Below are positions 45,973-55,569 of a stretch of DNA of 64,000 nt, in pieces (the stretch's first letter is position 1; the number at the start of each line of letters is the position of its first letter). A model generated the notes under the pieces. It was not told where the DNA came from and searched no databases. It saw only the letters and a list, made by a program, of their open reading frames with translations. The DNA comes from Phycisphaerales bacterium. GTDB taxonomy: Bacteria; Planctomycetota; Phycisphaerae; Phycisphaerales; UBA1924. The DNA lies in assembly GCA_029260515.1 (NCBI GenBank), contig JAJDDC010000102.1, positions 62,001 through 126,000 of the forward strand, read 5' to 3'. The translations under genes and the position numbers were made by a program.

Positions 45973-47839
45973 CAGAGAGGGAATCAACAGGGCGCGCGAG
46001 TACAGCAAGCGCATTGGCATACTCGCGAGAGATCTCTGCCACATCCAACTTGTCCGAAAGTACGAGTCGATCTGTGGCGCCTCCGCCGGCGGAAACTCGC
46101 AGATACTCCAATACCGAGATGGCTTCTTCAAAGTACGGCAGCGCCTCCGCTGGCCGACCAGACTCTGCAAGCATTATCGCTGAGTTCGCCATCGAATGAA
46201 GGGTACTCGGATGGTGTTTTCCCAGAGTTCGGCGCCTTGATTCCAGAGACTCACGAAACAGTTTTTCTGACTCGTTGAACTTCTGCTGATCTCGCAACAA
46301 ATACGCCATGTTGTAGATGGCAGTAAGCGTCAGAGGATGAGTTGGACCGAGGACATCCGTACACTGTTGCACGGCCTGTCGGCACAACAGGTCGGCATCG
46401 GATGCATTTCCTTGATCATCGATCAATGCAGCAAGGTTGATCATCGAGCGAAGGGTGTCTGGATGAGTATCACCGACAGCGCGTCTGTTGGCTTCCAAAG
46501 CCGTGCGTGCAATGGCCTCTGCTTCCTCGAGCCTCCCCCCTATGGCCAGCAATACTTCTAAGTTTCCGAGTGTTGCGAGCGTGTCTGGGTGACCCTCGCC
46601 GAGCACTTTCCGCTGTCCGTCAAGTGCGTCGCGGTAGTAGTGTAGTGCCTCTGCAAAATGACCACTCTCATCGAGCAGAGCGCCATAGTTGCTGAGTGAC
46701 TTCAGGGTTGAGGGGTGCTCGCTGCCCAGCAACTGTCTGTCCGCGACCATGGCCGTTCGAAGATAGAGCTCTGCCTCTGAATACTGGCCCTGAGCGAGTA
46801 AGCAGACCCCTAGATTGTTTAGTGCATAGAGAGTCTCGATGTGGCCGTCACCGAGAGTCCGTCTCCTGGCAGCGAACGATCCTCGAAGGAACGGTTCGGC
46901 ATCCCGTAACCGCCCTTGCTCATAGAGTACAGAACCGAGATTGCCGATTGTCAACGCCGTATCAGGAACACTATCACCAAGTACCCGCCGCCTGCCGGTC
47001 AGTACTGTTCGGAAGTGAACCTCGGCCTGTGCGTATTTGGCCTGGGCGTTGAGCACGACTCCCATGTGATCGCGTGCAGCCAGGGTGATCGGATGGTCAT
47101 CGCCGAGCACTCGGCTTGCCCTGGCAACCCCCTCACGGAAGTACGGCGCCGACTCGGACACCTGTCCGATGGAGTAGAGAAGCGTGGCATGATTTGCCAT
47201 CGAAGTGATCGTGTACTGATCATCTTTACCCAAGCAGTCCTGGAACACTTCCAGCTCTGCATTCGTCAACTGCAGCGCCTCGGAGTATGCCCTTCGAGCG
47301 AACAGCTGTTGCACTCTCGCTCCGGTGCCGTCGATCGAGGCATACCGAACACGATCGTGCTCGTTTAAGCCGCGACACAGCTGCAGCCTTCGCAAATTCT
47401 GACCCGCGGTTACGCACTCATGCCACGATGTCGCTGTGCCGTCCAAGCCGCGCCAACGCACCACCCCTTCCCGGTTCCCTTGAAACTCTTCCCGGATCGA
47501 CACGACCCGTTTTGCAAGCGTGATCGCCTCCTTGAATGCAGCATCTTGCTCGGCTCTCGAGTCCGCGAGTAAACCCTTTCTGTCGAGGTCTCCAATGCGC
47601 GTTTCGAGTTCGGCGACTTCCGCTCTTATATGATCCGGGAGCTCTGGACGCACGATTTCCATCGGCCTCAGTTCCGGTGGCAGATCCGCCGTGTCTGGAT
47701 TCCACTCCGGTAAGTTGAGAGCGAAGGCTACATCGGTTTTCTGCGCTACCACCGAAGGCGTCGCGTATAGCACGTTCATCACGCTCAGAACGAGTAGCAG
47801 GAGGCGTGACACAATCTGATTATTCCAGCCGCATCTCAT
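45776..47839 (-). CDS. Exported TPR protein 4 (CHAT-linked adaptor family)
   Basis: The 687-residue protein has a signal peptide (IVSRLLLLVLSVMNVLYATP) and the signature LPEWNPDTADLPPELRPM then EIVRPELP. VRWRGLDGTATSWHEC is a divergent form of the shared WRD motif. About nine TPR units follow (LGSEHPSTLKSLSNYGALLD), then the C-terminal end RSRVALDLLGQDEKTLI and KYRAALDAEHAALAALREAE. Base composition in the middle is lower in GC than the flanking genes. Its ATG overlaps the stop of TPR gene 5 by one base (TGATG). Confidence 0.82.
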   Translation of the reverse strand: MRCGWNNQIVSRLLLLVLSVMNVLYATPSVVAQKTDVAFALNLPEWNPDTADLPPELRPMEIVRPELPDHIRAEVAELETRIGDLDRKGLLADSRAEQDAAFKEAITLAKRVVSIREEFQGNREGVVRWRGLDGTATSWHECVTAGQNLRRLQLCRGLNEHDRVRYASIDGTGARVQQLFARRAYSEALQLTNAELEVFQDCLGKDDQYTITSMANHATLLYSIGQVSESAPYFREGVARASRVLGDDHPITLAARDHMGVVLNAQAKYAQAEVHFRTVLTGRRRVLGDSVPDTALTIGNLGSVLYEQGRLRDAEPFLRGSFAARRRTLGDGHIETLYALNNLGVCLLAQGQYSEAELYLRTAMVADRQLLGSEHPSTLKSLSNYGALLDESGHFAEALHYYRDALDGQRKVLGEGHPDTLATLGNLEVLLAIGGRLEEAEAIARTALEANRRAVGDTHPDTLRSMINLAALIDDQGNASDADLLCRQAVQQCTDVLGPTHPLTLTAIYNMAYLLRDQQKFNESEKLFRESLESRRRTLGKHHPSTLHSMANSAIMLAESGRPAEALPYFEEAISVLEYLRVSAGGGATDRLVLSDKLDVAEISREYANALAVLARPVDSLSAVELGRSRVALDLLGQDEKTLITALQATGDPGRAAKYRAALDAEHAALAALREAEARLAAIEREN

Positions 47840-50406
47840 CAGTTTTCTGCCATGACAGCCGCGAGACGTGCTTCCGATTCACGCAACGCCACCAAAGCCG
47901 ATCGCTCTACCGCTATCGCCGATTCGTACTGCGACATACGTTCCGCGTCGCCCGTCGCGCGAAGCGACTCCATCAACAGATTCTCACCCTGGCCGAGCAG
48001 ATCTAGAGCGGCACGAGATCGACCTTTCTCCAGAGCGGAGAAACCCGCGGACTGCTGATTCAGATTCGTGAGCAATGCCGCGTACTCGTCGGCAATTTCG
48101 TGCAGATTCAATCGATCAGCGAACGCGGCGCGCTCCCGCGAGCCGCCCAGGGCCGCGAGGCGGACGTCCTCGGCGATCACCAGACACTCGTCATGAAGCC
48201 GCGCCGCTTCCGCCAGCCGCCCCATGTCCCCGACTGCGAGGGCAAGATTGTGGAGCGTGCGAAGCGTCCCGATATGCTCCTTGCCAAAAACCTGCCGGAG
48301 GCCGGAAAGGGCGTCTCGGTACAACACCTCCGCTTCAGCGTGACGCCCCTGCATGTTCACCGCTACGGCAAGATCGTTGCGTGCCTGGAGCGTGTCCGGG
48401 TGATCCCTCCCTAGTGCGCGCTCCCCCTCGGCAAGCACGTCAAGGAAGTACTGCTCAGCTTCCTCAAACCGCCCCCGACGCATATAGCAGCCCGCGAGGT
48501 TTGCCTCCGAGCGGATGGTCATGGGATGACTCCTACCTAGCAACTCCCGGCGGCGTTCGAGTACCTCGTCAAAGATCGTCTCGGCAGCCTCCAAGCGTCC
48601 CTGCGACTGCCTGAGCGCCCCAGCGTTGTTCAACGAGGTGAGCGTGTCCGGGTGGTCTACCCCGAGGACCTCCTGTCGCGCCTCAAGCGCACCGATCACA
48701 TAGGGCTCCGCGTTCGTGTAACGGCCCTGGGAGTGGAGCAAGGCCCCGAGATTGCTCATTGTCGTGAGGGTATCGGGGTGCTTCTCGCCGAGCGTTCGGC
48801 GTTGAACGTCGAGGATCGCACGATGCCACGCGTCCGCAGCGCAATATTCACCCTGAGACTCCGCCAAATAGGCAAGGCTCCCGAGCGCATGAAGCGTGCG
48901 GAGGTGCTCAGGGCCGAGCGCTCGTTCGCACCCCCGGTACGCTTCGTCCAACTGACGAGAGGCGGCCTCGAATCGGCCCCCGTCGATGAGCAATAATCCG
49001 AGCGAGTTCCTCGCCGCGAGCGTGTTCGGGTGATCAGACCCGAGTGCTCGCTCAAGTCCATCCAATGCCTCGCGCAGCAGGACCTCGGCACGAACCAGAT
49101 CGCCACGCCGCTTTACTACCGCCCCGAGATTACTCATCGTCAGCAAGGTGCTTGGATGAGATGCTCCTAACACTTCCCGCTGAAGTTCTACTGTCCGTAC
49201 GTACAACGCATCTGCCACCCTTAGCCTTCCCAGATCGGAGAGAGATACGGCGAGGTTGTTCATCGAGCGAAGTGTCGATGGATGATCGTCCCCGAGGACC
49301 ATGCGTCGCCCACGAAGGGCCTCCCGGTGGAACTGCTCTGCCTCCGAAAGCCGGCCAAGGCTATGGAAGTTCGAGCCAACGTTGTTCACTGAAAGAAGCG
49401 TGCTCGGATGTGCGTCTCCCAACAGCGCTCGACGCAATTCGAGCGCCCGGAGCTCAAATGCCTGCGCCCCCAGCAGCCGACCCTGCATTGTCAATAGACT
49501 GCCCAGGTTTGCTATGGATAGGATGGTCATAGGGTGCCTATCTCCGAGAACGCGCGTCCGCCGATGGAGCGCTTCCCGCATCGGCTCTTCGGCCTCCGCG
49601 AGACGTCCGGTCGAAGCAAGTAGAAACCCTAAGTTGCTGATCGCATTCAGTGTTTCCGGGTGCCAGTTTCCCAAGGAAGCGCGGTTCCCTTTGAGCGCCT
49701 CGTGGTAGTAGCTCTCGGCCTCGCTTGGCTTTCCTTGCGCCTGCAAGAGGGCTCCCAAATTGCTGATAGATGTCAGCGTCTGCGGATGGTGGCGCCCGAG
49801 CGCCGACTCTCGAACACGCAACTGCCGCTCGACAAGTGCGATTGCCTCCGCGTACTTGCCCTCGCCGTAAAGCTTGGACACCTCAATATCTGTGCCATCG
49901 AGCTCAGCGAACTCGCGACGTGTATCTGAATCGATCTCGCGCAGGAACTGTAGATGCTCTTCAACCTTCATGGCATCCTCGACCTCATACCATGGCTCTC
50001 CGTACTCATCGACCCATGCCCCTCCCCCGGGCGATCGCGCTCCCTGGTGTTCCTCACGAATCCGGACGATGTCATGGGCCAGTTCGTATGCTTCTTGCAA
50101 CGCCGCGCCTTGTTCGGCCCTGGTCGCCGCCGTCGAACTGATTTTCATTAATTCCTCGACTCGTGCCTCAAGCTTTGCGACTTCGTTCGCCATGTCCCCC
50201 GGGAGTGTCGGGCGCACTACAACCGGCGGCCTCAACTCCGGCGGCAGCTCTTCCGGTTCTGGGTTCCACTCCGGCAGATCGAGCGTGAAAGGGACATCCC
50301 CACTGTCTTGGGCATGAAACCCAAGGGCAGGGCTGGCGAGTACTGCGACGAGCCAGACAATCAGGGCCAGTCGCTTGGCGGGGATCGCCATTGTGTCATG
50401 GTGCAT
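47839..50406 (-). CDS. Exported TPR protein 5 (longest CHAT-linked adaptor)
   Basis: The 855-residue protein is the longest of the family, with about thirteen 42-residue TPR units (LGDDHPSTLRSMNNLAVSLS). It starts MHHDTMAIPAKRLALIVWLV, a signal peptide nearly identical to that of TPR protein 8. It has LPEWNPEPEELPPELRPP then VVVRPTLP. The C-terminal region reads KGRSRAALDLLGQGENLLM and QYESAIAVERSALVALRESE, with no CHAT domain. Start and stop overlap the neighbours by one base each, indicating coupled translation in a long minus-strand operon. Confidence 0.83.
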   Translation of the reverse strand: MHHDTMAIPAKRLALIVWLVAVLASPALGFHAQDSGDVPFTLDLPEWNPEPEELPPELRPPVVVRPTLPGDMANEVAKLEARVEELMKISSTAATRAEQGAALQEAYELAHDIVRIREEHQGARSPGGGAWVDEYGEPWYEVEDAMKVEEHLQFLREIDSDTRREFAELDGTDIEVSKLYGEGKYAEAIALVERQLRVRESALGRHHPQTLTSISNLGALLQAQGKPSEAESYYHEALKGNRASLGNWHPETLNAISNLGFLLASTGRLAEAEEPMREALHRRTRVLGDRHPMTILSIANLGSLLTMQGRLLGAQAFELRALELRRALLGDAHPSTLLSVNNVGSNFHSLGRLSEAEQFHREALRGRRMVLGDDHPSTLRSMNNLAVSLSDLGRLRVADALYVRTVELQREVLGASHPSTLLTMSNLGAVVKRRGDLVRAEVLLREALDGLERALGSDHPNTLAARNSLGLLLIDGGRFEAASRQLDEAYRGCERALGPEHLRTLHALGSLAYLAESQGEYCAADAWHRAILDVQRRTLGEKHPDTLTTMSNLGALLHSQGRYTNAEPYVIGALEARQEVLGVDHPDTLTSLNNAGALRQSQGRLEAAETIFDEVLERRRELLGRSHPMTIRSEANLAGCYMRRGRFEEAEQYFLDVLAEGERALGRDHPDTLQARNDLAVAVNMQGRHAEAEVLYRDALSGLRQVFGKEHIGTLRTLHNLALAVGDMGRLAEAARLHDECLVIAEDVRLAALGGSRERAAFADRLNLHEIADEYAALLTNLNQQSAGFSALEKGRSRAALDLLGQGENLLMESLRATGDAERMSQYESAIAVERSALVALRESEARLAAVMAEN

Positions 50407-50600
50407 CAGTTGCTCCTCGCATGCGCTGCCAAACGAGCTTCAGCATCCCGAAGAGCGACCAGTGCCGAGCGTTCGGCCTTGAATGCAGACTCGTACCGCG
50501 AGACCCCTTCCGCGTCACCCGTCGCCCGCAGCGACCCGATCAGCGCATTCTCATCCTGTCCCAAAAGATCTAACGCCGCACGCGATCGGCCCCGCTCAAC
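50302..50600. repeat. Inverted repeat, left copy
   Basis: About 300 bases covering the end of TPR gene 6 and the start of TPR gene 5 are closely similar, in inverted orientation, to 57420-57715. Long runs match, such as GGAGCAACTGATGCACCATG at the gene junction. The pair flanks the sigma factor, the kinase and two TPR genes. Confidence 0.75.
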
Positions 50601-52580
50601 GACTGTGATCGCTCCGTCAATGCGCCCTAGCCCCAGCAGCGTCCGCGCGTACGCCGACGCGATCCCGGGGATGTTCAACCGGCCCGCGAACTGGGCCCGC
50701 GCCGACACGTCGCCCGCGATGTCCACACGCAGACCCTCCGCCGTCGCCAACGCCTCGCGGTAGTACGGCTCGGCCTCGGACGGGCGGCCCTGAGACACGA
50801 GCAGGGCGCCCATGTTGTTGATGGAGCTGAGCGTGCTCGGGTGCTCGTCCCCCAGCGTGCGGCGGCTGCCCTCCAGCGCCTCGCGGGAGTACGGCTCGGC
50901 CTCGGACAGGCGGCCCTGGGCCCGGAGCAGGAAGCCCATTTTTCTGATGGAGGTGAGCGTGAGCGGGTGCTCATCGCCCAGTACGCGGCGGCTGGTCTCT
51001 AGCGCCTCGCGGGAGTACGGCTCGGCCTCGGACAGCCTGCCCTGGAGCTTGAGCAGGGCGCCCACGTTGATGATGGAGCTGAGCGTGTTCGGGTGCTCAT
51101 CCCCTAGAACGCGGCGCCTGACCTCCAGCGCCTCGCGGTAGTACGGCTCGGCCTCGGACAGCTTGCCCTGAGAATCGAGCAGGGCGCCCATGTTGTTGAT
51201 GGAGTCGAGCGTCTGCGGGTGTTCATCGCCCAGCACGCGGCGGCTGAGCTCCAGCGCCTCGCGGGAGTACCGCTCGGCCTCGGACAGTTTTCCCTTGGCC
51301 TGCAGCAGGGCGCTCATGTTGTTGATGGACATGAGCGTGTCCGGGTGCTCGCCGCCCAGCACGCGGCGGCTGGTCTCGAGCGCCTCGCGGAGGAACGGCT
51401 CGGCCTCGGACAGGCGACCCAGGGAATGGAGCAGGGCGCCCATGTTGTTGATGGAGTCGAGCGTCTGCGGGTGTTGATCGCCCAGCACGCGACGGCGGAC
51501 CTCCATCGCCTCGCGGTTGTACGGTTCGGCCTCAGAGAGCTTGCCCTGGAACTGGAGCAGGACACCGATGTTGTTGATGGACATGAGCGTGCTCGGGTGC
51601 TCGTCGCCCAGCACGCGGCGGCGGACCTCCAGCGCCTCACGGTGGTATGGCTCGGCTTCGCCATAACGGCCCAGATCCCGGAGCAAGCTGCCCATATTGC
51701 CGATCGAAGTCAACGTGTAAGGGTGCTCGTCGCCCAGCACGCGGCGGTAGCCTTCCAGCGCCTCGCGGTAATACGGCTCGGCTTCGGCCAGGCGGCCCAG
51801 GGAATGGAGCAGCAAGCCTGTGTCGCTGATCGAGGTCAGCGTGTCCGGGTGGTCGCTGCCCAGCACGCGGCGGCGGGCTTCCAGCGCCTCGCGGTGGTAC
51901 GGCTCGGACTCTGCCAGCTTGCCCTGGGATCGGAGGATGGTGCCCATATTATTGATGGAGTTGAGCGTGTTCGGGTGCTCATCCCCCAAGACGCGGCGGC
52001 GGACGGCCAGCTCTCGCTCGGTCACTGCTTGGGCATCGGCGTACCGCCCTTCCCCGTAGAGCCGCACGACCTTAGAACTCGACTCCTCAATCGACACAAG
52101 AGCCGCTCGGCCCTCGGTGTCCAGCCCGAGGTACAGGCGCAGGTCTTCAACCGTCAGCCGCGCCCCGATCACCTCGTGCCACTCACTCGGCCCGCCGGCC
52201 GCGTCACGCCAGCGCACGACCCCGCCCGCGTTGCCCTGGTGTTCCAGCCGGATCGCCATCACGCGCTCGGCGAGCTCGATCCCCTCGTCCAGCGCCGCGT
52301 CCTGCGCATCGCGCGTTTCGCCCGACAGCCACGAGGACTGGATCTCAGCAATACCCGACTCCAGCTTCGCCACTTCCGCCGCCGAGTCTTCCGGCAGTAA
52401 AGGCCGCACGACATCCAGCGGCCTCAGCTCAGGCGGCAAGTCCTCAGGGTTCGGGTTCCACTCCGGCAGATGCAACTCAACATCACCAGAACCACGCGGC
52501 TGTGCTTGGGATGCTGCGGGCGTCGCCGCGCATGAGAGAGCGACGAGGATGAAGAGTGTTGATGGTCGACGGCATAGCAA
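50406..52580 (-). CDS. Exported TPR protein 6 (CHAT-linked adaptor family)
   Basis: The 724-residue protein has a signal peptide (PSTLFILVALSCAATPAAS) and LPEWNPNPEDLPPELRPL then DVVRPLLP, with VRWRDAAGGPSEWHEV. Ten almost identical TPR units follow (LGDEHPSTLMSINNIGVLL). The end is RGRSRAALDLLGQDENALI and RYESAFKAERSALVALRDAE. I chose the TTG at 52580 because GGAAGGGG lies just upstream and the signal peptide begins there; the frame opens to an ATG at 52649 without signal character. The repeats are far more uniform than in genes 2-5, implying recent repeat expansion or gene conversion. It is the first TPR gene downstream of the sigma factor. Confidence 0.84.
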   Translation of the reverse strand: MLCRRPSTLFILVALSCAATPAASQAQPRGSGDVELHLPEWNPNPEDLPPELRPLDVVRPLLPEDSAAEVAKLESGIAEIQSSWLSGETRDAQDAALDEGIELAERVMAIRLEHQGNAGGVVRWRDAAGGPSEWHEVIGARLTVEDLRLYLGLDTEGRAALVSIEESSSKVVRLYGEGRYADAQAVTERELAVRRRVLGDEHPNTLNSINNMGTILRSQGKLAESEPYHREALEARRRVLGSDHPDTLTSISDTGLLLHSLGRLAEAEPYYREALEGYRRVLGDEHPYTLTSIGNMGSLLRDLGRYGEAEPYHREALEVRRRVLGDEHPSTLMSINNIGVLLQFQGKLSEAEPYNREAMEVRRRVLGDQHPQTLDSINNMGALLHSLGRLSEAEPFLREALETSRRVLGGEHPDTLMSINNMSALLQAKGKLSEAERYSREALELSRRVLGDEHPQTLDSINNMGALLDSQGKLSEAEPYYREALEVRRRVLGDEHPNTLSSIINVGALLKLQGRLSEAEPYSREALETSRRVLGDEHPLTLTSIRKMGFLLRAQGRLSEAEPYSREALEGSRRTLGDEHPSTLSSINNMGALLVSQGRPSEAEPYYREALATAEGLRVDIAGDVSARAQFAGRLNIPGIASAYARTLLGLGRIDGAITVVERGRSRAALDLLGQDENALIGSLRATGDAEGVSRYESAFKAERSALVALRDAEARLAAHARSN
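50755..52010 (-). repeat. 126-bp tandem repeats encoding TPR units (gene 6)
   Basis: Ten 126-base units with strong DNA identity: CCAGCGCCTCGCGG and TACGGCTCGGCCTCGGACAG recur at fixed spacing. Uniformity at the DNA level suggests recent amplification or homogenisation. Confidence 0.8.
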
Positions 52581-52780
52581 ACTATTCCCCTTCCTGAGGC
52601 AGAGCCAACCCCACTCACTCTGCAGCGTCGGCTCGTGAACAGCATACAAAGTCGTCTATTTGGTCCCACATGCGGTGCAGCCTCGCGACGCCAAGATTTT
52701 CGCAAATAATACTGCCGCCCGCCGGTTCGATTTTCGCCATGACTACCGAGGAGGCGGTCAGGGGGACGCCTCTCTCCGGT

Positions 52781-52802
52781 CCTCGGCGAGACCCCGCCGA
52801 GG
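52781..52802 (-). terminator. Hairpin after the sigma-factor gene
   Basis: CCTCGGCG pairs with CGCCGAGG around a six-base loop, 29 bases past the sigma-factor stop and before the TPR operon. There is no T tract, so termination efficiency is uncertain. It may separate the sigma gene from the TPR genes, whose promoter would then lie between about 52590 and 52780. Confidence 0.45.
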
Positions 52803-52830
52803 GCCGCTTGGAGATCAACCGGCTCGGCCG

Positions 52831-53412
52831 TCAGTCGGTTTGTGGAGGATCGGGATGCAACCGCGCATACAGCCACGCCCTCGCGTACTCCCAATCCGTC
52901 CTCGCCGTGCGCTCAGAGACGTCGAGCAGGTCGGCGACCTGCGCATGAGTCAGGCCCGCGAAAACGCGCAGCTTCACGACCTCGGCCGCACGGACGTGTT
53001 GCTGAGCGAGGGCATCCAATTCATCATTAATCTCGAGCGGATCCACATCTACAGGAGCAGAGACGGGCTCTGGTACACCGGGAGTTGCTGCTGTCGCGCC
53101 ACCTCCCCGCTTGACGGCGTTGCGCGCACGAGCATGGTCGATCAGAATTCGGCGCATCGCCTCGGCGGCTGCTGCGTAGAAGTGGCGCCGATTCTCGAAT
53201 GCGCCCCGGTGATCTCGGACGAGTCGGATGAACACGTCGTTGACCAGCACCGTCGCCTGCAGCGTGTGGCCAGGACGCTCACGCGCCATGCGGGCTTTCG
53301 CGAGCGTCCGGAGTTCGGCTTCGACTGCCCGGAACAGATCCTCGGCACGCGCCGGCGTGTCCAGCCGAGGGTCTTGAAGCAGACGGGTGACCTGGAACTC
53401 GTCCCCACACAT
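52831..53412 (-). CDS. ECF-type RNA polymerase sigma factor
   Basis: The 193-residue sigma factor has a region 2 with LRTLAKARMARERPGHTLQA, LVNDVFIRLV and FYAAAAEAMRRILIDHARAR, and a region 4 with KLRVFAGLTHAQVADLLDVS followed by ERTARTDW. The pattern matches the ECF group often called Sig-70_X6 (TIGR02999) that is abundant in planctomycetes and commonly linked to Ser/Thr kinases rather than membrane anti-sigma factors. I chose the ATG at 53412; the open frame reaches 53490. It is divergent from the kinase gene with about 146 bases between, and heads the left TPR operon, so it is probably the transcriptional output of the system. Confidence 0.88.
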   Translation of the reverse strand: MCGDEFQVTRLLQDPRLDTPARAEDLFRAVEAELRTLAKARMARERPGHTLQATVLVNDVFIRLVRDHRGAFENRRHFYAAAAEAMRRILIDHARARNAVKRGGGATAATPGVPEPVSAPVDVDPLEINDELDALAQQHVRAAEVVKLRVFAGLTHAQVADLLDVSERTARTDWEYARAWLYARLHPDPPQTD

Positions 53413-53558
53413 GCTGGTGATCGTATAGGCATTGTTCGGGAAGGACTCCGGGGTCGGCATCCGGTAGGCTGGCGGTCCGATGGCCACCACTCGAGGGGTC
53501 AGGCAGGTTGAAGGGGTGAAGCAACGGTGAGAGTCCAGCGTTTCGATGCGTGTGTGAG

Positions 53559-55466
53559 ATGAGCGGCGCCGAGAGCAACCTGGCCGAGCGAGCCCGCTCT
53601 ATCTTCGAGCGAGTGATGGACTCGCCGGCGAGTCGGTCCGACGACCTACTGGCTTCACTCTGTGGGGGAGACCGCGCGCTCGAGTCCGAGGTACTGCGCC
53701 TCCTCGCCGCCCATGAGCGTGCCGCCGCCGAAGGGTTCTTGGGTGACGTCGACTCGGCTCAGGGCATGCCGAGCGACCCCGCTCGGCCGGGGAAGTCGGC
53801 CTTAGCCGTGGACTCGGAATCGGAGCCGTCCGAACCCGAATCGAACCGCGATGAGAAGCCGGCGCATCCTCCCGCCGCCGTCCCGAAGTATGAGATGCTC
53901 CACCGTATCGGCGAAGGACAGTTCGCGGAGGTCTGGCTCGCCCGGCAAGAGTGGCTCGGCCACCTGTGCGCCATCCGTTTCTTCGAGCGTGCCTCTGCCG
54001 GCGAAGTCGAGAGCCTGCGAACCTACAAACGAGTCGCCGCCAACCACGCCCATCTCGCCCCGGTCGAGGAGGTCGGCGTCGTCGGTGATTGGGTGTACTG
54101 CGTCATGCCCAGGGCCGACAACGCCGCGACCGGTGACGACGCCATGACGACCTCCAACTACCAGGCGATGACGCTGCGCAGACACCTCAAACGGAGTGGC
54201 CATCTCGATGTTCACGAGGTTGCCCGCATCGGCGCCGGCATCATGTCCGGCGTCGCACACCTTCACGAGCGCGATCTCGTTCACCAGGATATAAAGCCGG
54301 AGAACATCCTTTCGGTCGATGGCGGCTGGAGGCTCGCGGACTTCGGCCTACTCGGCCGGGAGGGAGGCCGCCGCGGCTACACACCGGGCTACAACCCGCC
54401 CGACAGCGACGTCGGCTCTCCCTACCACGACCGCTACGCCCTCGGCGTGACGCTGTTCGAGCTGCTCACCGGCAAATCTTCGGGCTACTTCAGCCGCATC
54501 CAACTGCAGCAGGACCTTGAGTCAGAGACCGATACGCAGCGACGAGAACTGCTCGAGTGCATCCTCGGCCTCTGCACGAACAACCCGCCACGGGGTTTCG
54601 TGTCCGACCGTGATGCAGAAGCGAAGCTCCGCGATATCGGCTCATCGTCCGATCCGTCGGCCCGAGAGGCTACGCAGGCGCGGGTCATTCGCCGTTTCCC
54701 GATGACAGTCATCGGGGGCGTCGCGGCACTCGCGGTCGTTGCCGTGTCGGTCCTCCTCCTTGTGCTGTGGAAGCCCGGCGCCGCGACAACCGACCCTGCA
54801 GGGAGGCCCGCGCCCAACGCGGCCACACAGCCTGGGTTCGCGTTCGGCGGCCTGATCCAGGACGCATACATCGAAGTCTTCCGGGCCACGCCCGAGGACC
54901 CCAAGGCCGTGCGTCCCGTGGGCCGCCTCTCGCCGGGGGCGCCCACCCCAGGCGACATCAACGAAGGCGATGCGCTCCGCTTCATCGCCCGCTTCAACGA
55001 GCCGGCGTACGTGTACCTGGTCGCGCTCGCGGCGTCGGGCGGAGAGTCGTTTCTGTGCTGGCCCGAGACCGGATCGGCGGCCCCACCACCGATCGAGAGT
55101 CTCGAGTACCCGCCGCCCGGCCCCGAGGGCGAACAGGTGCTCTGGAATCTCGAAGAAGGGCCCGGCCTCCACGCGTTCGCGATGGTCGTTTCCGCGGAGC
55201 CACTCCCGCCATTCGGGCAATGGAGCAGCGCCGTCGGCACACTGCCATGGCCAGAAGACACCGGACTGGCACTGGCTGACGGAACCGGCGCCCTCACGCC
55301 GATAGTCCTGACACGTGGCGGCGAGCAGCGGCTCGGTGGGTCCCGGGCCCCGGGCGAGCGCCGTGTTCTTCCCGGCCCGATCGAGTCACTATCGGCTCAC
55401 TTACGCCGCCTCGGACCTCCGCTCGAATCGCTTGCGTATGTGGTGCCCGTGCAGCCTGCCGAGTAG
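53559..55466 (+). CDS. Membrane Ser/Thr protein kinase with atypical catalytic residues
   Basis: The 635-residue protein has four parts. An N-terminal helical module (about 6-60) is of the kind found in ECF-linked planctomycete kinases. The kinase domain (about 111-360) is followed by one membrane helix (382-404, VIGGVAALAVVAVSVLLLVL) and an extracytoplasmic domain resembling DUF4384 (EGDALRFIARFNEPAYVYLV). The glycine loop is RIGEGQFAEVW. The usual Lys of VAIK is Arg140 (CAIRFF), and HRD is HQD (Asp244) with Lys246 and Asn249 present. DFG is intact (261-263) and the APE position reads YNPPDS. It may be a weak kinase or pseudokinase. A GTG nine bases upstream is an alternative start. Confidence 0.86.
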   Translation: MSGAESNLAERARSIFERVMDSPASRSDDLLASLCGGDRALESEVLRLLAAHERAAAEGFLGDVDSAQGMPSDPARPGKSALAVDSESEPSEPESNRDEKPAHPPAAVPKYEMLHRIGEGQFAEVWLARQEWLGHLCAIRFFERASAGEVESLRTYKRVAANHAHLAPVEEVGVVGDWVYCVMPRADNAATGDDAMTTSNYQAMTLRRHLKRSGHLDVHEVARIGAGIMSGVAHLHERDLVHQDIKPENILSVDGGWRLADFGLLGREGGRRGYTPGYNPPDSDVGSPYHDRYALGVTLFELLTGKSSGYFSRIQLQQDLESETDTQRRELLECILGLCTNNPPRGFVSDRDAEAKLRDIGSSSDPSAREATQARVIRRFPMTVIGGVAALAVVAVSVLLLVLWKPGAATTDPAGRPAPNAATQPGFAFGGLIQDAYIEVFRATPEDPKAVRPVGRLSPGAPTPGDINEGDALRFIARFNEPAYVYLVALAASGGESFLCWPETGSAAPPPIESLEYPPPGPEGEQVLWNLEEGPGLHAFAMVVSAEPLPPFGQWSSAVGTLPWPEDTGLALADGTGALTPIVLTRGGEQRLGGSRAPGERRVLPGPIESLSAHLRRLGPPLESLAYVVPVQPAE

Positions 55467-55569
55467 CGGCCCGCCGTGGCGCTCGGCCATCCATCCGCGA
55501 CTCGAACGCTCGCTTGATCTCCGTTGGCGCATGCGCCATGATGTCGCGAGCCATGACTAGGGGATCCGG

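Noticed and set aside
41631-52580. Type III-E (gRAMP) associated TPR-CHAT as the identity of the system
   Set aside because: No CRISPR array, Cas7-like fusion or other cas gene is in the window, and these proteins are exported and split.
52590-52780. A possible ECF-type promoter (GAACC followed about 17 bases later by GTATTA) ahead of the TPR operon
   Set aside because: The match is weak, and the binding site of this sigma factor group cannot be inferred from one sequence.
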